A stretch of DNA of 64,000 nucleotides from Acidimicrobiales bacterium (GTDB lineage: Bacteria > Actinomycetota > Acidimicrobiia > Acidimicrobiales > Aldehydirespiratoraceae): NCBI GenBank assembly GCA_033344915.1, contig JAWPML010000001.1:2290369-2354368 (forward strand), written 5' to 3'. Below, one piece after another: positions 50,741 through 59,253 of this stretch (the stretch's first letter is position 1; the number at the start of each line of letters is the position of its first letter). Below the pieces are notes generated by a model. It saw only the letters and a program-made list of their open reading frames with translations, was not told where the DNA came from and searched no databases. The position numbers and the translations under genes are program-made.

Positions 50741-51820
50741 GTGAGCCTCGATCGCCAGACCGCCGCCGTCTACGAAGCGCGGGCCGCAGCGTGGGCGACG
50801 GCCCGGGTCGGGAAGTCCGTCGATGCCGCACGACGTCTGGTGGCCCGTCTCGGGGTCGACCACGCTCCGGTGCTCGATCTCGGATGCGGGCCCGGCTATC
50901 TCACGGCCGCGCTCCCGTCAGCCACGATCGCCCTCGACCCCGCCGCCGCCATGCTCGGCCTGCTGCGCGAGACACTGCCGAACGCCCTCGCCGTGCAGGG
51001 CGAGGCGGGTGCCTTGCCCTTCGCCACCGAGTCACTCGGCGGCGCCGTCGTCAACGCCGTCTTCGTGCACATCGATCGACCCCACCTGCCGATGGCGTTG
51101 GCGGAGCTCCACCGGACCCTCGCCGTGGATGCGCCGGTCGAGATCGGGATGTTCGGCGGCGACCAGGATCTGACCGCGATGACGACCGGCGACTTCGCCG
51201 GTCGTCGCTTCTCGTTGTGGCAGGACGACCACCTGCTCGACGTCTATGTCGGCGCCGGCTTCGCGGTGGACGAGCACCGCCACCGCGAGACCGAACACTG
51301 GCCCAACCTGTTGAGCAGTCTCACCCGACGCCGCTCGCTCCCGGACACGGTCGGGCCCGGGATGCGGCTCCTCGTGTGCGGCCTGAACCCGAGCCTCCAC
51401 GCGGCAGACATGGGCGTCGGGTTCGGCCGGGGCGGCAACCGCTTCTGGCCGGCCGCACTCGCCGCCGGGATCGTCACGGTCGATCGCGACCCACGCCACG
51501 CGCTGCGCGAGCACGGCATCGGCATGACGGACCTCGTGAAGCGGGCCACGCCGCGAGCCGACGAACTCGACCGGCGGGAGTATGTGGACGGGCTCGCCCG
51601 GCTGGAGCGGCTGTGCGCGTGGCTCCGGCCCGAGGCCGTGTGCATGGTGGGGTTGTCCGGCTGGCGCGCCGCCGCGGACCGTAAGGCAACGGCGGGCTGG
51701 CAGGACCGCACACTCGGCGGGTCACCGGTCTACGTCATGCCGTCGACGAGCGGCCTCAACGCACATGCGCAGTTGCCGGACCTGACCCAGCATCTGCGAG
51801 CGGCGGCCGCGGGGCGCTAG
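50741..51820 (+). CDS. fusion of a class I methyltransferase with a Mug-type mismatch uracil-DNA glycosylase
   Basis: The 359-residue protein has two clear domains. Residues about 1-190 are a SAM-dependent methyltransferase (VLDLGCGPGYL near 44-54, then ALDPAAAML and GEAGALPFATESLGGAVVNAVF). Residues about 205-350 match the Mug/TDG family: LLVCGLNPSLHAADMGVGFG, GGNRFWPAAL, GMTDLVKRATPRADEL and VYVMPSTSGLNAH. Mug removes uracil or thymine from G:U/G:T mismatches. The methyltransferase half has no known repair role. TACGAT sits seven bases before GTG 50741. A split between the two halves shows no stop or frameshift, so it is one protein. Confidence 0.85.
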   Translation: MSLDRQTAAVYEARAAAWATARVGKSVDAARRLVARLGVDHAPVLDLGCGPGYLTAALPSATIALDPAAAMLGLLRETLPNALAVQGEAGALPFATESLGGAVVNAVFVHIDRPHLPMALAELHRTLAVDAPVEIGMFGGDQDLTAMTTGDFAGRRFSLWQDDHLLDVYVGAGFAVDEHRHRETEHWPNLLSSLTRRRSLPDTVGPGMRLLVCGLNPSLHAADMGVGFGRGGNRFWPAALAAGIVTVDRDPRHALREHGIGMTDLVKRATPRADELDRREYVDGLARLERLCAWLRPEAVCMVGLSGWRAAADRKATAGWQDRTLGGSPVYVMPSTSGLNAHAQLPDLTQHLRAAAAGR

Positions 51821-52815
51821 CGACTCGGCGCAAGCCCCTGGATGGCCTCGTCGATGTCGACACCCGGGAACGGCATCAGCGCGATCGCGGGGCAGGTGAT
51901 GCCGTTGTCGATGTAGCGCTGGAGGTGGGCCCGGCACTCGTCGTAGCTGCCGTGGACGATCAGCTCGTCGATGATGTGGTCGGGGATCTTCTCGAGCGCG
52001 CCCTGGCGATCGCCGGCGGCCCACTGCTCCCAGTGTTCGCCCAGATCGTCGCCGCGGCCCATCCACTCGTGGAAGGCCTTGTAGACGGGCACGTTGAGGT
52101 ACGCGGCCGCCGCGAACTTGCCGGTGCTGCGGGCGGACTCGGCGTCGGTCGTCGGGGCGACGAAGATGCGGGCGACGATCTCGGCATCCGGGTTCTGTTC
52201 CTTGACCACCGCGGCGACCGTGCGCACGTTCTCCGCGGACAGCCAGTTCACGATCGCCCCGTCGGACTCCCGCCCGGCCATCCGCAGCATCCCCTCACGC
52301 AGGGCCGCCACGAGGACCGGGACCGGCTGCTCCGGGACGAGACCGAGGCGGAAGCCCTTCACGGAGAAGCTGTCGTAGTCCTCGGTGATCTTCTCGCCGG
52401 TGAGCGCAGCCTTCACGAACCGCACCATGTCGCGAGTCTGCTTGTAGGGCTCCTCGAACGGTATCCCGTTCCAGCGTTCGACGATGACGTTCGACGACGA
52501 GCCGATGCCGAGGACGAAACGCCCCGGGGCCGCGGACGCCATGCCCGCCGCCGACTGCGCCATCAGGGCCGGACCGCGGGTGTAGGCCGGCAGGATCGCG
52601 GTGCCGAGCCGCATGGAGGGCGTCCACACCGAGCCCAGCGCGAGCGGGGTCAGCCCGTCGGCCCCCATCGCCTCGGCCGACCACAGATCCGTGTAGCCGA
52701 GCGCCTCCAAGCGCTGGAACCGGTCCCGCTGGGCATGGAGGGGCATCCCGTCGAAGGGCACCGTCATGCCGTATCGAGCGGACGGGTGCGGATCGGAGCT
52801 CGCAGAATCAGACAT
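51817..52815 (-). CDS. LLM-class F420-dependent oxidoreductase-like protein
   Basis: The 332-residue protein has the luciferase-like monooxygenase pattern LQAQRDRFQRLEALGYTDLWSAEAMGADGLTPLALGSVWTPSMRLGTAILPAYTRGPALMAQSAAGMASAAPGRFVLGIGSSS, and ends DHIIDELIVHGSYDECRAHLQRYIDNGIT. F420 use is typical of actinobacterial members of this family but cannot be shown by sequence alone. CAGGAT lies six bases before the ATG. Its stop overlaps that of the Mug fusion gene in a CTAG (51817-51820). Confidence 0.87.
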   Translation of the reverse strand: MSDSASSDPHPSARYGMTVPFDGMPLHAQRDRFQRLEALGYTDLWSAEAMGADGLTPLALGSVWTPSMRLGTAILPAYTRGPALMAQSAAGMASAAPGRFVLGIGSSSNVIVERWNGIPFEEPYKQTRDMVRFVKAALTGEKITEDYDSFSVKGFRLGLVPEQPVPVLVAALREGMLRMAGRESDGAIVNWLSAENVRTVAAVVKEQNPDAEIVARIFVAPTTDAESARSTGKFAAAAYLNVPVYKAFHEWMGRGDDLGEHWEQWAAGDRQGALEKIPDHIIDELIVHGSYDECRAHLQRYIDNGITCPAIALMPFPGVDIDEAIQGLAPSR

Positions 52816-52841
52816 TCCGTGATCCTGTCACTACGGCCGGT

Positions 52842-52866
52842 GAGTGTCACACCCCCTCTGCACAAT
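52842..52866 (+). promoter_or_regulatory. palindromic promoter element, PafBC/RecA-NDp-like
   Basis: GAGTGTCACACCC holds GTGTCACAC (52844-52852); eight bases later CACAAT (52861-52866), then GGGGCC, then the ATG at 52873. The arrangement is base-for-base like 37370-37400, including GGGGYC before the start. Confidence 0.6.
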
Positions 52867-52872
52867 GGGGCC

Positions 52873-53055
52873 ATGACCAACCAGCTCAGCCTCATCACCC
52901 CCCACCGCAGCTGGCGCCTCGACGGGCGGACCAGGCAGCGGGGCCTCGACGGCGTCGCCGCCGCCCGTGCCGTCCTCCAGGAGTCGCGGGTCCGGGCCCG
53001 CGAAGTCGCCCTCGCGGAGGGGGAATCGCTCGAACTCCACGCCGACGCGGCCTGA
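52873..53055 (+). CDS. 60-aa hypothetical microprotein with damage-type promoter
   Basis: The product is MTNQLSLITPHRSWRLDGRT through LELHADAA: a short polar start, a WRLDGRTRQRGLDGVAAARAVL core and an acidic end. No family is recognised. Support for expression comes from the promoter element 52842-52866 and the leaderless start, shared with two nuclease-type genes. Pattern of Arg/Leu/Ala suggests a helical regulator or adaptor. It is divergent from the LLM oxidoreductase and precedes the SNase lipoprotein. Confidence 0.6.
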   Translation: MTNQLSLITPHRSWRLDGRTRQRGLDGVAAARAVLQESRVRAREVALAEGESLELHADAA

Positions 53056-53095
53056 TCGGGCGGGATCCCCGTCCCGGCTCGCCAGACTGTCCGTC

Positions 53096-53647
53096 GTGAC
53101 TCGTCTCGTGCCGTTCGTGATCGCCGCCCTGCTCTTCGGCGCGTGCACGGACCCGGAGCCGGCCGAGCCGGCAGCACCACTCACGCCGGCCACGGTGCCC
53201 GACCAGACGTCGTTGGCGCCCAATGCCACCGTCGAACGAGTCGTCGACGGTGACACGATCGTGGCCGACATCGACGGACGGTCCGAGCGGGTGCGGCTCC
53301 TGGGCATCGACACCCCGGAGTCGGTGGCGGAGAACCGCCCGGACCAGTGCTACGGCGAGGAAGCGAGCGACTATCTGAAGGCCCTGCTGCCGGAGGGTGC
53401 CGCGATCACGCTGATCCTCGACGAGGAGGCGCGTGATCAGTACGACCGGCTCCTCGCCTACGTCGTGCGCAGCAGCGACGATCTCTTCGTCAACCTCGAT
53501 CTGATCGAGCAGGGCTACGCGGGCGTGCTGATCTACGACCCCAACGACCACTACGAGTCGTTGTTCCGTTCGGCGGAGCGCGAGGCCGTCGCGGCCGGGG
53601 TCGGGCTGTGGACCGTGTGCGGCGGCCCCGACGTTCCGCTGGAGTAG
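53096..53647 (+). CDS. thermonuclease (SNase-like) lipoprotein
   Basis: The 183-residue protein has a lipobox (LLFGAC, C17) and an SNase-like domain: ERVVDGDTIVADIDGRSERVRLLGIDTPESVAENRPDQCYGEEASDYLK and DQYDRLLAYVVR, NLDLIEQGYAGVLIYDPN. The conserved DGDT, RxxGID and E/R active-site pattern are present. It probably acts as an extracellular, membrane-anchored nuclease. CAGACT lies seven bases before GTG 53096. It follows the damage-type microprotein by 40 bases. Confidence 0.86.
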   Translation: MTRLVPFVIAALLFGACTDPEPAEPAAPLTPATVPDQTSLAPNATVERVVDGDTIVADIDGRSERVRLLGIDTPESVAENRPDQCYGEEASDYLKALLPEGAAITLILDEEARDQYDRLLAYVVRSSDDLFVNLDLIEQGYAGVLIYDPNDHYESLFRSAEREAVAAGVGLWTVCGGPDVPLE

Positions 53648-53665
53648 GGCGCTACGGTCTGCGTC

Positions 53666-54496
53666 GTGGAAACCACCGCGGAGGCACTCGGGCACCCGGC
53701 CGACGCCAAGCTCCTGATCCTCAGCGCGGATCTGCTCGGCTCGACCCACGCCGCGACCGCCGGTGGGTTCACCGCCCTTCGTGAGGGCATGGCCACCACG
53801 GCGACGGTGATGATGCCGGGCCCGTGGTCGCGCTACGCCGCCGACCGCGACGAGGGCGCGGACATCGGCGTGCACCTCACCCTCAACAGCCAGCTCGACT
53901 GCTACCGCTGGGGACCGCTCACCGCTGCGCCGAGCCTGCTCGACGGCGACGGCGGCTTCCCGCGAACGGCGGACGACCTCTGGGACCACGCGGATCTCGA
54001 CGAGGTGCGCCGCGAATGCCGCGCCCAACTCGAACGGGCCCGACTGTGGGGGTTCGACGTCACCCACCTCTCGACCCACATGGGCACGCTCCAACAGCGC
54101 CCCGAGTTCTTCGACGTGCTGCTCGACATCGCCTACGACGCCGAGCTCCCCGTGCGGCTGGAGAGCGGCGACGCCGAGGACCGGGCCGGGTTCCCCTTCC
54201 GCCGTCTCGCCGCGGAGGAGGGCGTGCTCCTGCCCGACCACTTCACCCTCGTGCGGGGCGGCGCCCGCGACCATCTCGATGCCACCCTCGCCTCCCTGGA
54301 GTCGGGCGTCACCGTCGTCGCATTCGAGCCCGCCATCGCCGCCGAGGAGCTACGGGCGATCGACCCGGACGCGTCGAGCCGCATGGACGATCTCGATGTG
54401 TTGACCGACCGCGGCCTGGGCGATCGGATCGCCGCGACCGGAGCAACCCTCATCGGCTTCCGCGAGATGCGCGACGCCCAACGGGCCCGACGCTGA
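53666..54496 (+). CDS. ChbG/YdjC-family carbohydrate deacetylase
   Basis: The 276-residue protein has a TIM-barrel deacetylase opening LLILSADLLGSTHAATAGGFTALREGMATTATVMMP, then GADIGVHLTLNSQ (metal-binding H in the GvHl motif), HLSTHMGTLQQRPEFFDVL (second metal pair) and a C-terminal FREMRDAQ. ChbG removes acetyl from chito-oligosaccharides. The usual first DxN/ADDFG region is ADLLG here, so activity may be altered. TACGGT lies seven bases before GTG 53666. Confidence 0.85.
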   Translation: METTAEALGHPADAKLLILSADLLGSTHAATAGGFTALREGMATTATVMMPGPWSRYAADRDEGADIGVHLTLNSQLDCYRWGPLTAAPSLLDGDGGFPRTADDLWDHADLDEVRRECRAQLERARLWGFDVTHLSTHMGTLQQRPEFFDVLLDIAYDAELPVRLESGDAEDRAGFPFRRLAAEEGVLLPDHFTLVRGGARDHLDATLASLESGVTVVAFEPAIAAEELRAIDPDASSRMDDLDVLTDRGLGDRIAATGATLIGFREMRDAQRARR

Positions 54497-54498
54497 GC

Positions 54499-54879
54499 TC
54501 AGGTCTCGGTGACGGCCATCACCGGGGCGAGCGCCTCGGCGACGGCGTTGCGCACCGGGCGCAGTTCGAGCATCCATCGCTCGTGGGCGCCCTCGACCTT
54601 GATGGCGCCGTTCATGTAACCGGCGTCGCCGGTCATCTCGCCGGTGAGCAGAGCGAGCGCCACGTCGTACTTGAGCGAGATCACGAGGTCGGGGTCGGCG
54701 GACTTGCCGATCTGCATCGCCGTGACCCGGCCCTCGGTGAGGGTGACGCCGATCGTGGTCTTGCCGTCGGGGGCGCCGGCGATCACATAGTCGATCACCG
54801 CGGAGGCACCGGCCTGCTCCGGGAGCGCGCCGAGCGCGTCGGTCGCGGCGGCGAGCCAGTCGTCGTCGAAGATGTTCAC
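54499..54879 (-). CDS. SCP2 sterol-binding-domain protein
   Basis: The 126-residue protein has the SCP2-fold pattern: a helix, a beta segment KTTIGVTLTEGRVTAMQIGKSADPDLVISLKYDVALALLTGEMTGDAGYMNGAIKVEGAHERWML, then a C-terminal helix. SCP2 domains bind lipids and are often linked to acyl-CoA or sterol metabolism. It overlaps the Mca-like gene's stop (ATGA) and is therefore in the same operon. Ligand unknown. Confidence 0.87.
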   Translation of the reverse strand: MNIFDDDWLAAATDALGALPEQAGASAVIDYVIAGAPDGKTTIGVTLTEGRVTAMQIGKSADPDLVISLKYDVALALLTGEMTGDAGYMNGAIKVEGAHERWMLELRPVRNAVAEALAPVMAVTET

Positions 54880-55751
54880 GGCGCGGCAGCCTCACTGCGG
54901 ATACCGGCGAACAGGTCGGTCTCGATCTCGCCGTCCGCCGGGCCGGGGCCGAACGCGAGCCGATAGTCGTCGACCGTGTACAGGGTGCGTTCCACGTCGG
55001 CCGGCAGCCCGAACCAGAACGTGGATTCCGGGTCGATCTGGGTGGCGTGGGCGAGGAGACCGTCGCGGCGGGCGTCGGTGAAGCCCTCGACGGGCACCTT
55101 GGTGGTGATGGAATCGTCCTGGTCCGGACGCGAGAACCAGCGATCGTCGTAGGGCGACTCGAGGCCGAGATCCAGGAACGCCTGGTGGCGGGCTTCGAGC
55201 CGGGCCCGCGACCAGCTCGAGTAGTACACCTTCGTCACCTGCCACGGTTGGCCGAGGTCGGGGCGGTGGTCCGGGTCCGCCGCCGCGTCCACCGCCGGGT
55301 GGGTGATGTCGTGGACCCGGAGATGATCGGGGTGCTGGTACGTGCCCTGGTCGTCCGGGTAGGTGATGACGACCTGAGGGCGCTCGGCGCGGATCGTGGC
55401 GACGAGGCGGTCGACCGCCTCGTCGAGCGGCGCCATGGCGAAGCACTCGGGGTGGGCGTTGGCGTCGGACTCGGCCATGCCCGAGTCGCGGTAGCCGAGC
55501 ATGTGGACGGTTTCGTAGCCGATCACCTCGGCGGCGGCGGCGAGCTCCTCGAGCCGCACCTGGCCGAGGTTGGCCCGCACCTCGTCGCGGTCCATCGCCG
55601 GGTTGAGGATGTCGCCCTCCTCGCCGCCGGTGCAGCACACCAGCACCGTGTGCACGCCTTCGGCGTGGTACTTCGCGACCGTGCTCGCCCCCTTCGACGC
55701 CTCGTCGTCGGGGTGCGCGTGGATCGACAGCAGGCAGAGCGGGGCGTCCAT
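54876..55751 (-). CDS. mca: mycothiol conjugate amidase Mca-like deacetylase
   Basis: The 291-residue protein opens LCLLSIHAHPDDEASKGASTVAKYHAEGVHTVLVCCTGGEEGDILNPAMD, characteristic of Mca, with HAHPDDEASKG zinc ligands near 11-21, GYRDSGM, and YPDDQGTYQHPDHLRVHD. Mca cleaves mycothiol-S-conjugates into mercapturates for export. Length is typical of Mca. ATG 55751 is preceded by TAGCTT. Together with the MshB-like gene at 9771-10580 it points to mycothiol metabolism. It is coupled to the SCP2 gene. Confidence 0.88.
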   Translation of the reverse strand: MDAPLCLLSIHAHPDDEASKGASTVAKYHAEGVHTVLVCCTGGEEGDILNPAMDRDEVRANLGQVRLEELAAAAEVIGYETVHMLGYRDSGMAESDANAHPECFAMAPLDEAVDRLVATIRAERPQVVITYPDDQGTYQHPDHLRVHDITHPAVDAAADPDHRPDLGQPWQVTKVYYSSWSRARLEARHQAFLDLGLESPYDDRWFSRPDQDDSITTKVPVEGFTDARRDGLLAHATQIDPESTFWFGLPADVERTLYTVDDYRLAFGPGPADGEIETDLFAGIRSEAAAP

Positions 55752-55761
55752 CGGATCGAAG

Positions 55762-56991
55762 CTATCCGCGCGGGGCGGGCTCCAGCTCCATCTCGCCGTC
55801 TCCATCCGGATCGACGAGAAGCCAGCCGCAGCGCCGGGCGAGCAACTCGCGGCCCTCGTCGGGCCCGCTGGCGATCAGCTCGTCGCCGGCGAGGAGCCGG
55901 ACGCGGCCCCGCGGCCGGTAGAGATACTGACCACCACGGCGGATCGCCAGCACGGTGAATCCGGGCTCGATGTTCAGCTGCAGGTCCGAGAGAAGCGTCT
56001 GGTCGGCTTCGCTCCCGTCGCCCACGGGCAGGCGCAGGACGACGTCGTCACTGTCGCCGAGGGCGAGTCCGAGGATCGGGTGGACGTCCTCGCGCTGCTC
56101 GATCGGCGCCACCATCTGCTGGGCCTGGTCGCCGATGTCCTCGGCGGCCTGCGACAGGTGGAGCAGGCCCCGCAGCGGCGACGGATCGACCTTGTCGGAC
56201 GCGGCCCGCAGGACCCACAGTTCGAGCCGGTCCTTCATCTCGTCGAGGCGATCCTCGAGGTGACGGACCTCGGCCGCGAGACCGAGGTCCGCGAGGACGA
56301 GGGCCGAGTAGGCCAGACCCACCGCAACCTCCGACAGGTTCTTCATCTCGACGAGGACGTCGACGGCGCGATCGAGATCTGTCGTGAACGGATCCTCGGG
56401 TGTCGGGGGCGGCGTCCACGGCGGTGCGGCGGCGAGTTCGCGCAGCCGGGTGATGCCATCGGGCGATCCCCGAAGGAAGAGCACGTCGCCGGGCACGAGG
56501 ACCGTGTCGCCGCCGACATCGGTGATCCAGTTGCGCTCCCGGCGGATCGCCATCACCCGCATGCCGGTCTGGACCGGCAGCTCGTGGGCGGCGAGCTCCC
56601 GATGGGCCATGTGCGAACCGTCGGAGACCAGCACCCGGTGGCTCACCTCCTCGGCCTCACTGAGATCGGCGAGGAGCTCGGCGGGAATGCCGAGCTTGTG
56701 GGTGACGATCCGGGCGATGTCCACAGCGTCGTTGGCGATGCGCTCGATCGCGCTGATCACCTGGAGCACGGACGACATGCCCTCGGCCTCGGCGGGGCGA
56801 CGAACGGCCATGATGCAGACGCCGCGCATGTCCTGGACGAGGTCGCTCATCGTCTCCTCGAGTTCGCCCACCTCCTCGGCCATGTCGGGGTCGCTGAAGA
56901 ACAACGATGCGTAGGCGAGATCGACCATCAGTTCGGAGAGGTCCTTCGCCTCGGCGAGCATCTCGCGCAGATTTCGTGGTCGGTCGTCCAT
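55762..56991 (-). CDS. tandem PhoU-like and TrkA-C domain protein
   Basis: The 409-residue protein is internally duplicated. Each half has a PhoU-like helical domain with LSELMVDLAYASLFFSDPDMAEEVGELEETMSDL (first half) or LSEVAVGLAYSALVLADLGLAAEVRHLEDRLDEMKDRL (second half), followed by a TrkA-C (RCK-C) domain: PVQTGMRVMAIRRERNWI then LVPGDVLFLRGSPDG, and IEPGFTVLAIRRGGQYLYRP then LLAGDELIASGPDEG. Such proteins regulate MgtE-type or K+ channels by ligand binding. The ATG is at 56991. The gene follows the MgtE-like gene closely. Confidence 0.85.
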   Translation of the reverse strand: MDDRPRNLREMLAEAKDLSELMVDLAYASLFFSDPDMAEEVGELEETMSDLVQDMRGVCIMAVRRPAEAEGMSSVLQVISAIERIANDAVDIARIVTHKLGIPAELLADLSEAEEVSHRVLVSDGSHMAHRELAAHELPVQTGMRVMAIRRERNWITDVGGDTVLVPGDVLFLRGSPDGITRLRELAAAPPWTPPPTPEDPFTTDLDRAVDVLVEMKNLSEVAVGLAYSALVLADLGLAAEVRHLEDRLDEMKDRLELWVLRAASDKVDPSPLRGLLHLSQAAEDIGDQAQQMVAPIEQREDVHPILGLALGDSDDVVLRLPVGDGSEADQTLLSDLQLNIEPGFTVLAIRRGGQYLYRPRGRVRLLAGDELIASGPDEGRELLARRCGWLLVDPDGDGEMELEPAPRG

Positions 56992-57029
56992 CAGTGCCTC
57001 GGTTCGGAATTCTCTGACTCGGTCATGGG

Positions 57030-58265
57030 CTATGCAACTCCAAAGGCCACGATGGCCAGGATGAGGGCGAAGGCACCGACGAAATCGAGCGTCGAAGTGA
57101 CCATGGGGATGCCGTAGGTGTCCGGGTCGAGCCCGAAGCGGACCGCGACGACGGTCGCGTAGTACGCGACGACGACCACGCACGAGGTCGCCAGCAGTCC
57201 GCCGGTGACCGCGATGAGCACGAGATCGACGACCCCGGGACTGGCCTGGTCGGCGAGCAGGCCACCGAGCTCCGCGATCAGGCCCGCCACCACGAAGACC
57301 GGCACCGACAGCGCGAAGATCATGGCCACCTCGCCGCCGGCCGAGCCGCGAGGGATCGGGCCCGGCTCGATCAGGCCGAGATGCAGCTTCGTGGCGAGCC
57401 GGCTGGACAGCACCCCACCGAGGGCCCCGGCAGTGCCCAGGAAGCCGGGCAGGAGCACGAGGAGGACCGGGAACTCGAGGAAGTCGTCGAGCCGCTTCTC
57501 GATCGTGATGCCGGCGATCAGGTCGAGGAGACCGGCCACGACCAGGATCGGCATCGACTCCCGAACAATCGTGCGGAGCAGCGCGATGCGGGTGAGCAGC
57601 GCCCACAGCAGCGAGATGCCCGCGATCACGACGGCGATCCATGCGAGCACCGGGGTGACCCCGTCGACGCTCGCGAGCTCGGCGGCGAGGACCAGCGCCG
57701 GCAATGTCGCGACATCGCTCGATGCCGTGACGAGCGGGGAGACGACATTGTCGAGGTCCCACCCGAAACGAACCGATCCGGCGGCCAGCAGCAGGGTGAC
57801 GACGAGGATGACGACGGACGCCAGGAGGCCGCCGAGCGTCGAGACGACGATGAAGTCCGCCACGGACATGGTGGGCGAGATGGAGAACGCGATCGCCACG
57901 CCCTTCGCGAGCAGGGCGATGACCACCGCGATGACGAGGCTGAGCAGCAGCGCCGCGGCGACGTTCGCCCCCACGATCGTGTCGAGCCTCGCACTGAGCC
58001 GGAAGGTGCCGGCGTGGATGCTGGTGCCGAGGCGGCTGCCGAGCGCACCGAACACGTTGCCCTTCACCGCCAACGCGGCCGGCACGAGCAGGAGCAGACC
58101 GGGGAGTTCCTCGAGCGTGTCGGTGGTGAGGGCGAGGGTCACCCCCGCGACAAGGCTCGTGATCCCGGCGATGATCAGCGCGACGAGGCTGTCGCGGTAC
58201 GCGCGCGGGTCACCCCCCGTCAGCGCGCGTCCGACGCGCGCGGCGCGATCGCCGACACCGACCAT
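57030..58265 (-). CDS. MgtE/SLC41-like divalent cation transporter
   Basis: The 411-residue protein is almost all membrane helices (about ten) in two halves, each with a conserved SLC41/MgtE core: LPGLLLLVPAALAVKGNVFGALGSRLGTSIHAG in half one and LLVLLPGFLGTAGALGGVLSSRLATKLHLG in half two. It lacks the CBS and N-terminal domains of bacterial MgtE, as archaeal types do. The regulatory PhoU/TrkA-C partner is encoded 38 bases downstream. Mg2+ or related divalents are the likely substrates. CAGACT is six bases before the ATG. Confidence 0.87.
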   Translation of the reverse strand: MVGVGDRAARVGRALTGGDPRAYRDSLVALIIAGITSLVAGVTLALTTDTLEELPGLLLLVPAALAVKGNVFGALGSRLGTSIHAGTFRLSARLDTIVGANVAAALLLSLVIAVVIALLAKGVAIAFSISPTMSVADFIVVSTLGGLLASVVILVVTLLLAAGSVRFGWDLDNVVSPLVTASSDVATLPALVLAAELASVDGVTPVLAWIAVVIAGISLLWALLTRIALLRTIVRESMPILVVAGLLDLIAGITIEKRLDDFLEFPVLLVLLPGFLGTAGALGGVLSSRLATKLHLGLIEPGPIPRGSAGGEVAMIFALSVPVFVVAGLIAELGGLLADQASPGVVDLVLIAVTGGLLATSCVVVVAYYATVVAVRFGLDPDTYGIPMVTSTLDFVGAFALILAIVAFGVA

Positions 58266-58313
58266 TCGCCAAGTCTGCTGTGCCGACGCGGTCGCGCGCT
58301 CGATCCTCGCGGA

Positions 58314-59249
58314 TCAGCGGCCGGCCCGCTCCCCCATGGTCGCCATGATCGCCTGACAGTCACGCCAGGCCGTCTGCAGGATGTCGGCGACGGGCTCGAT
58401 CGAGCGGATCCGACCCTGGACCTGGCCGCTCATGGCGACGCCGGATTCCATGTCGCCGCCGAAATAGGTGCCCATCATCGCCGCGGGGTCGAGCGACACC
58501 GGAACACCCTCCTCCTCGGACCGGCTGGTGCGCTCCGTGCGCAAGGTGCGCATGGCCGGTCCGCCCTGCCCCCGCACGAGCACCGTGTCGGTCTCCTTGC
58601 CGTCGACGATCGACTGCTTCCAGTTGTCGTGGATCGGCGATTCGACCGACGCCACCATCCGGGTGCCCATCTGCACCGCATCCGCCCCGAGAGCGAACGC
58701 GGCGGCCATCGACCGTCCGTCGACGAAGCCACCGGCCGCGACGATCGGCAGCTCGGGGAAGCGGTCGGCGATCTCCGGCACGAGGACCAGGCTGGACGCG
58801 CCCTTGGCGTTCTTGAAGCCGCCGCCCTCGATGCCTTCGACGACGATGCCGTCGACGCCCGCGGCCGCGGCCTTCTCGGCGCCCCGGATCGAGGGGACGA
58901 CGTGGAAGACCGTGACGCCCGCGTCCTTCAGGCGGGGCACGAGCACGGCCGGATCCCCGGCCGAGGTGGTGACGAACCCCACCTCGTTCTCGAAGAGGAA
59001 CGTGAGCAGCCCCTCGATGTCGCGGACGAACATCTGGGCGACGTTCACGCCCCACGGCTTGTCGGTCAGCTCGCGCATCGCCGCGATCTCGCCCTTGATG
59101 ACGTCGAGCTCCCCCGACGACGTCTCGATGATCCCCAACCCGCCGGCCCGGGAGACGGCGGAGGCGAGCGGTGAGCGGGCGATCCACCCCATCGGCGCCT
59201 GCACGATGGGGATCTCGATGCCGAGCATGTCGGTGATTCGGGTCTGCAT
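58314..59249 (-). CDS. nitronate monooxygenase-like (NPD) protein
   Basis: The 311-residue protein shows TIM-barrel FMN-dependent NMO marks: LGIEIPIVQAPMGWIARSPLASAVSRAGGLGIIETSS, WGVNVAQMFVRD, GFVTTSAGDPAVLV, VDGIVVEGIEGGGF, PIVAAGGFVDGRSMAAAFALGADAVQMGTRMVAS. The family oxidises nitronates or acts as enoyl reductases; the substrate is unresolved. ATG 59249 is chosen; GTG 59261 would overlap the upstream gene by eight bases. It follows the beta-propeller-like lipoprotein gene by four bases. Confidence 0.87.
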   Translation of the reverse strand: MQTRITDMLGIEIPIVQAPMGWIARSPLASAVSRAGGLGIIETSSGELDVIKGEIAAMRELTDKPWGVNVAQMFVRDIEGLLTFLFENEVGFVTTSAGDPAVLVPRLKDAGVTVFHVVPSIRGAEKAAAAGVDGIVVEGIEGGGFKNAKGASSLVLVPEIADRFPELPIVAAGGFVDGRSMAAAFALGADAVQMGTRMVASVESPIHDNWKQSIVDGKETDTVLVRGQGGPAMRTLRTERTSRSEEEGVPVSLDPAAMMGTYFGGDMESGVAMSGQVQGRIRSIEPVADILQTAWRDCQAIMATMGERAGR

Positions 59250-59253
59250 ACGG

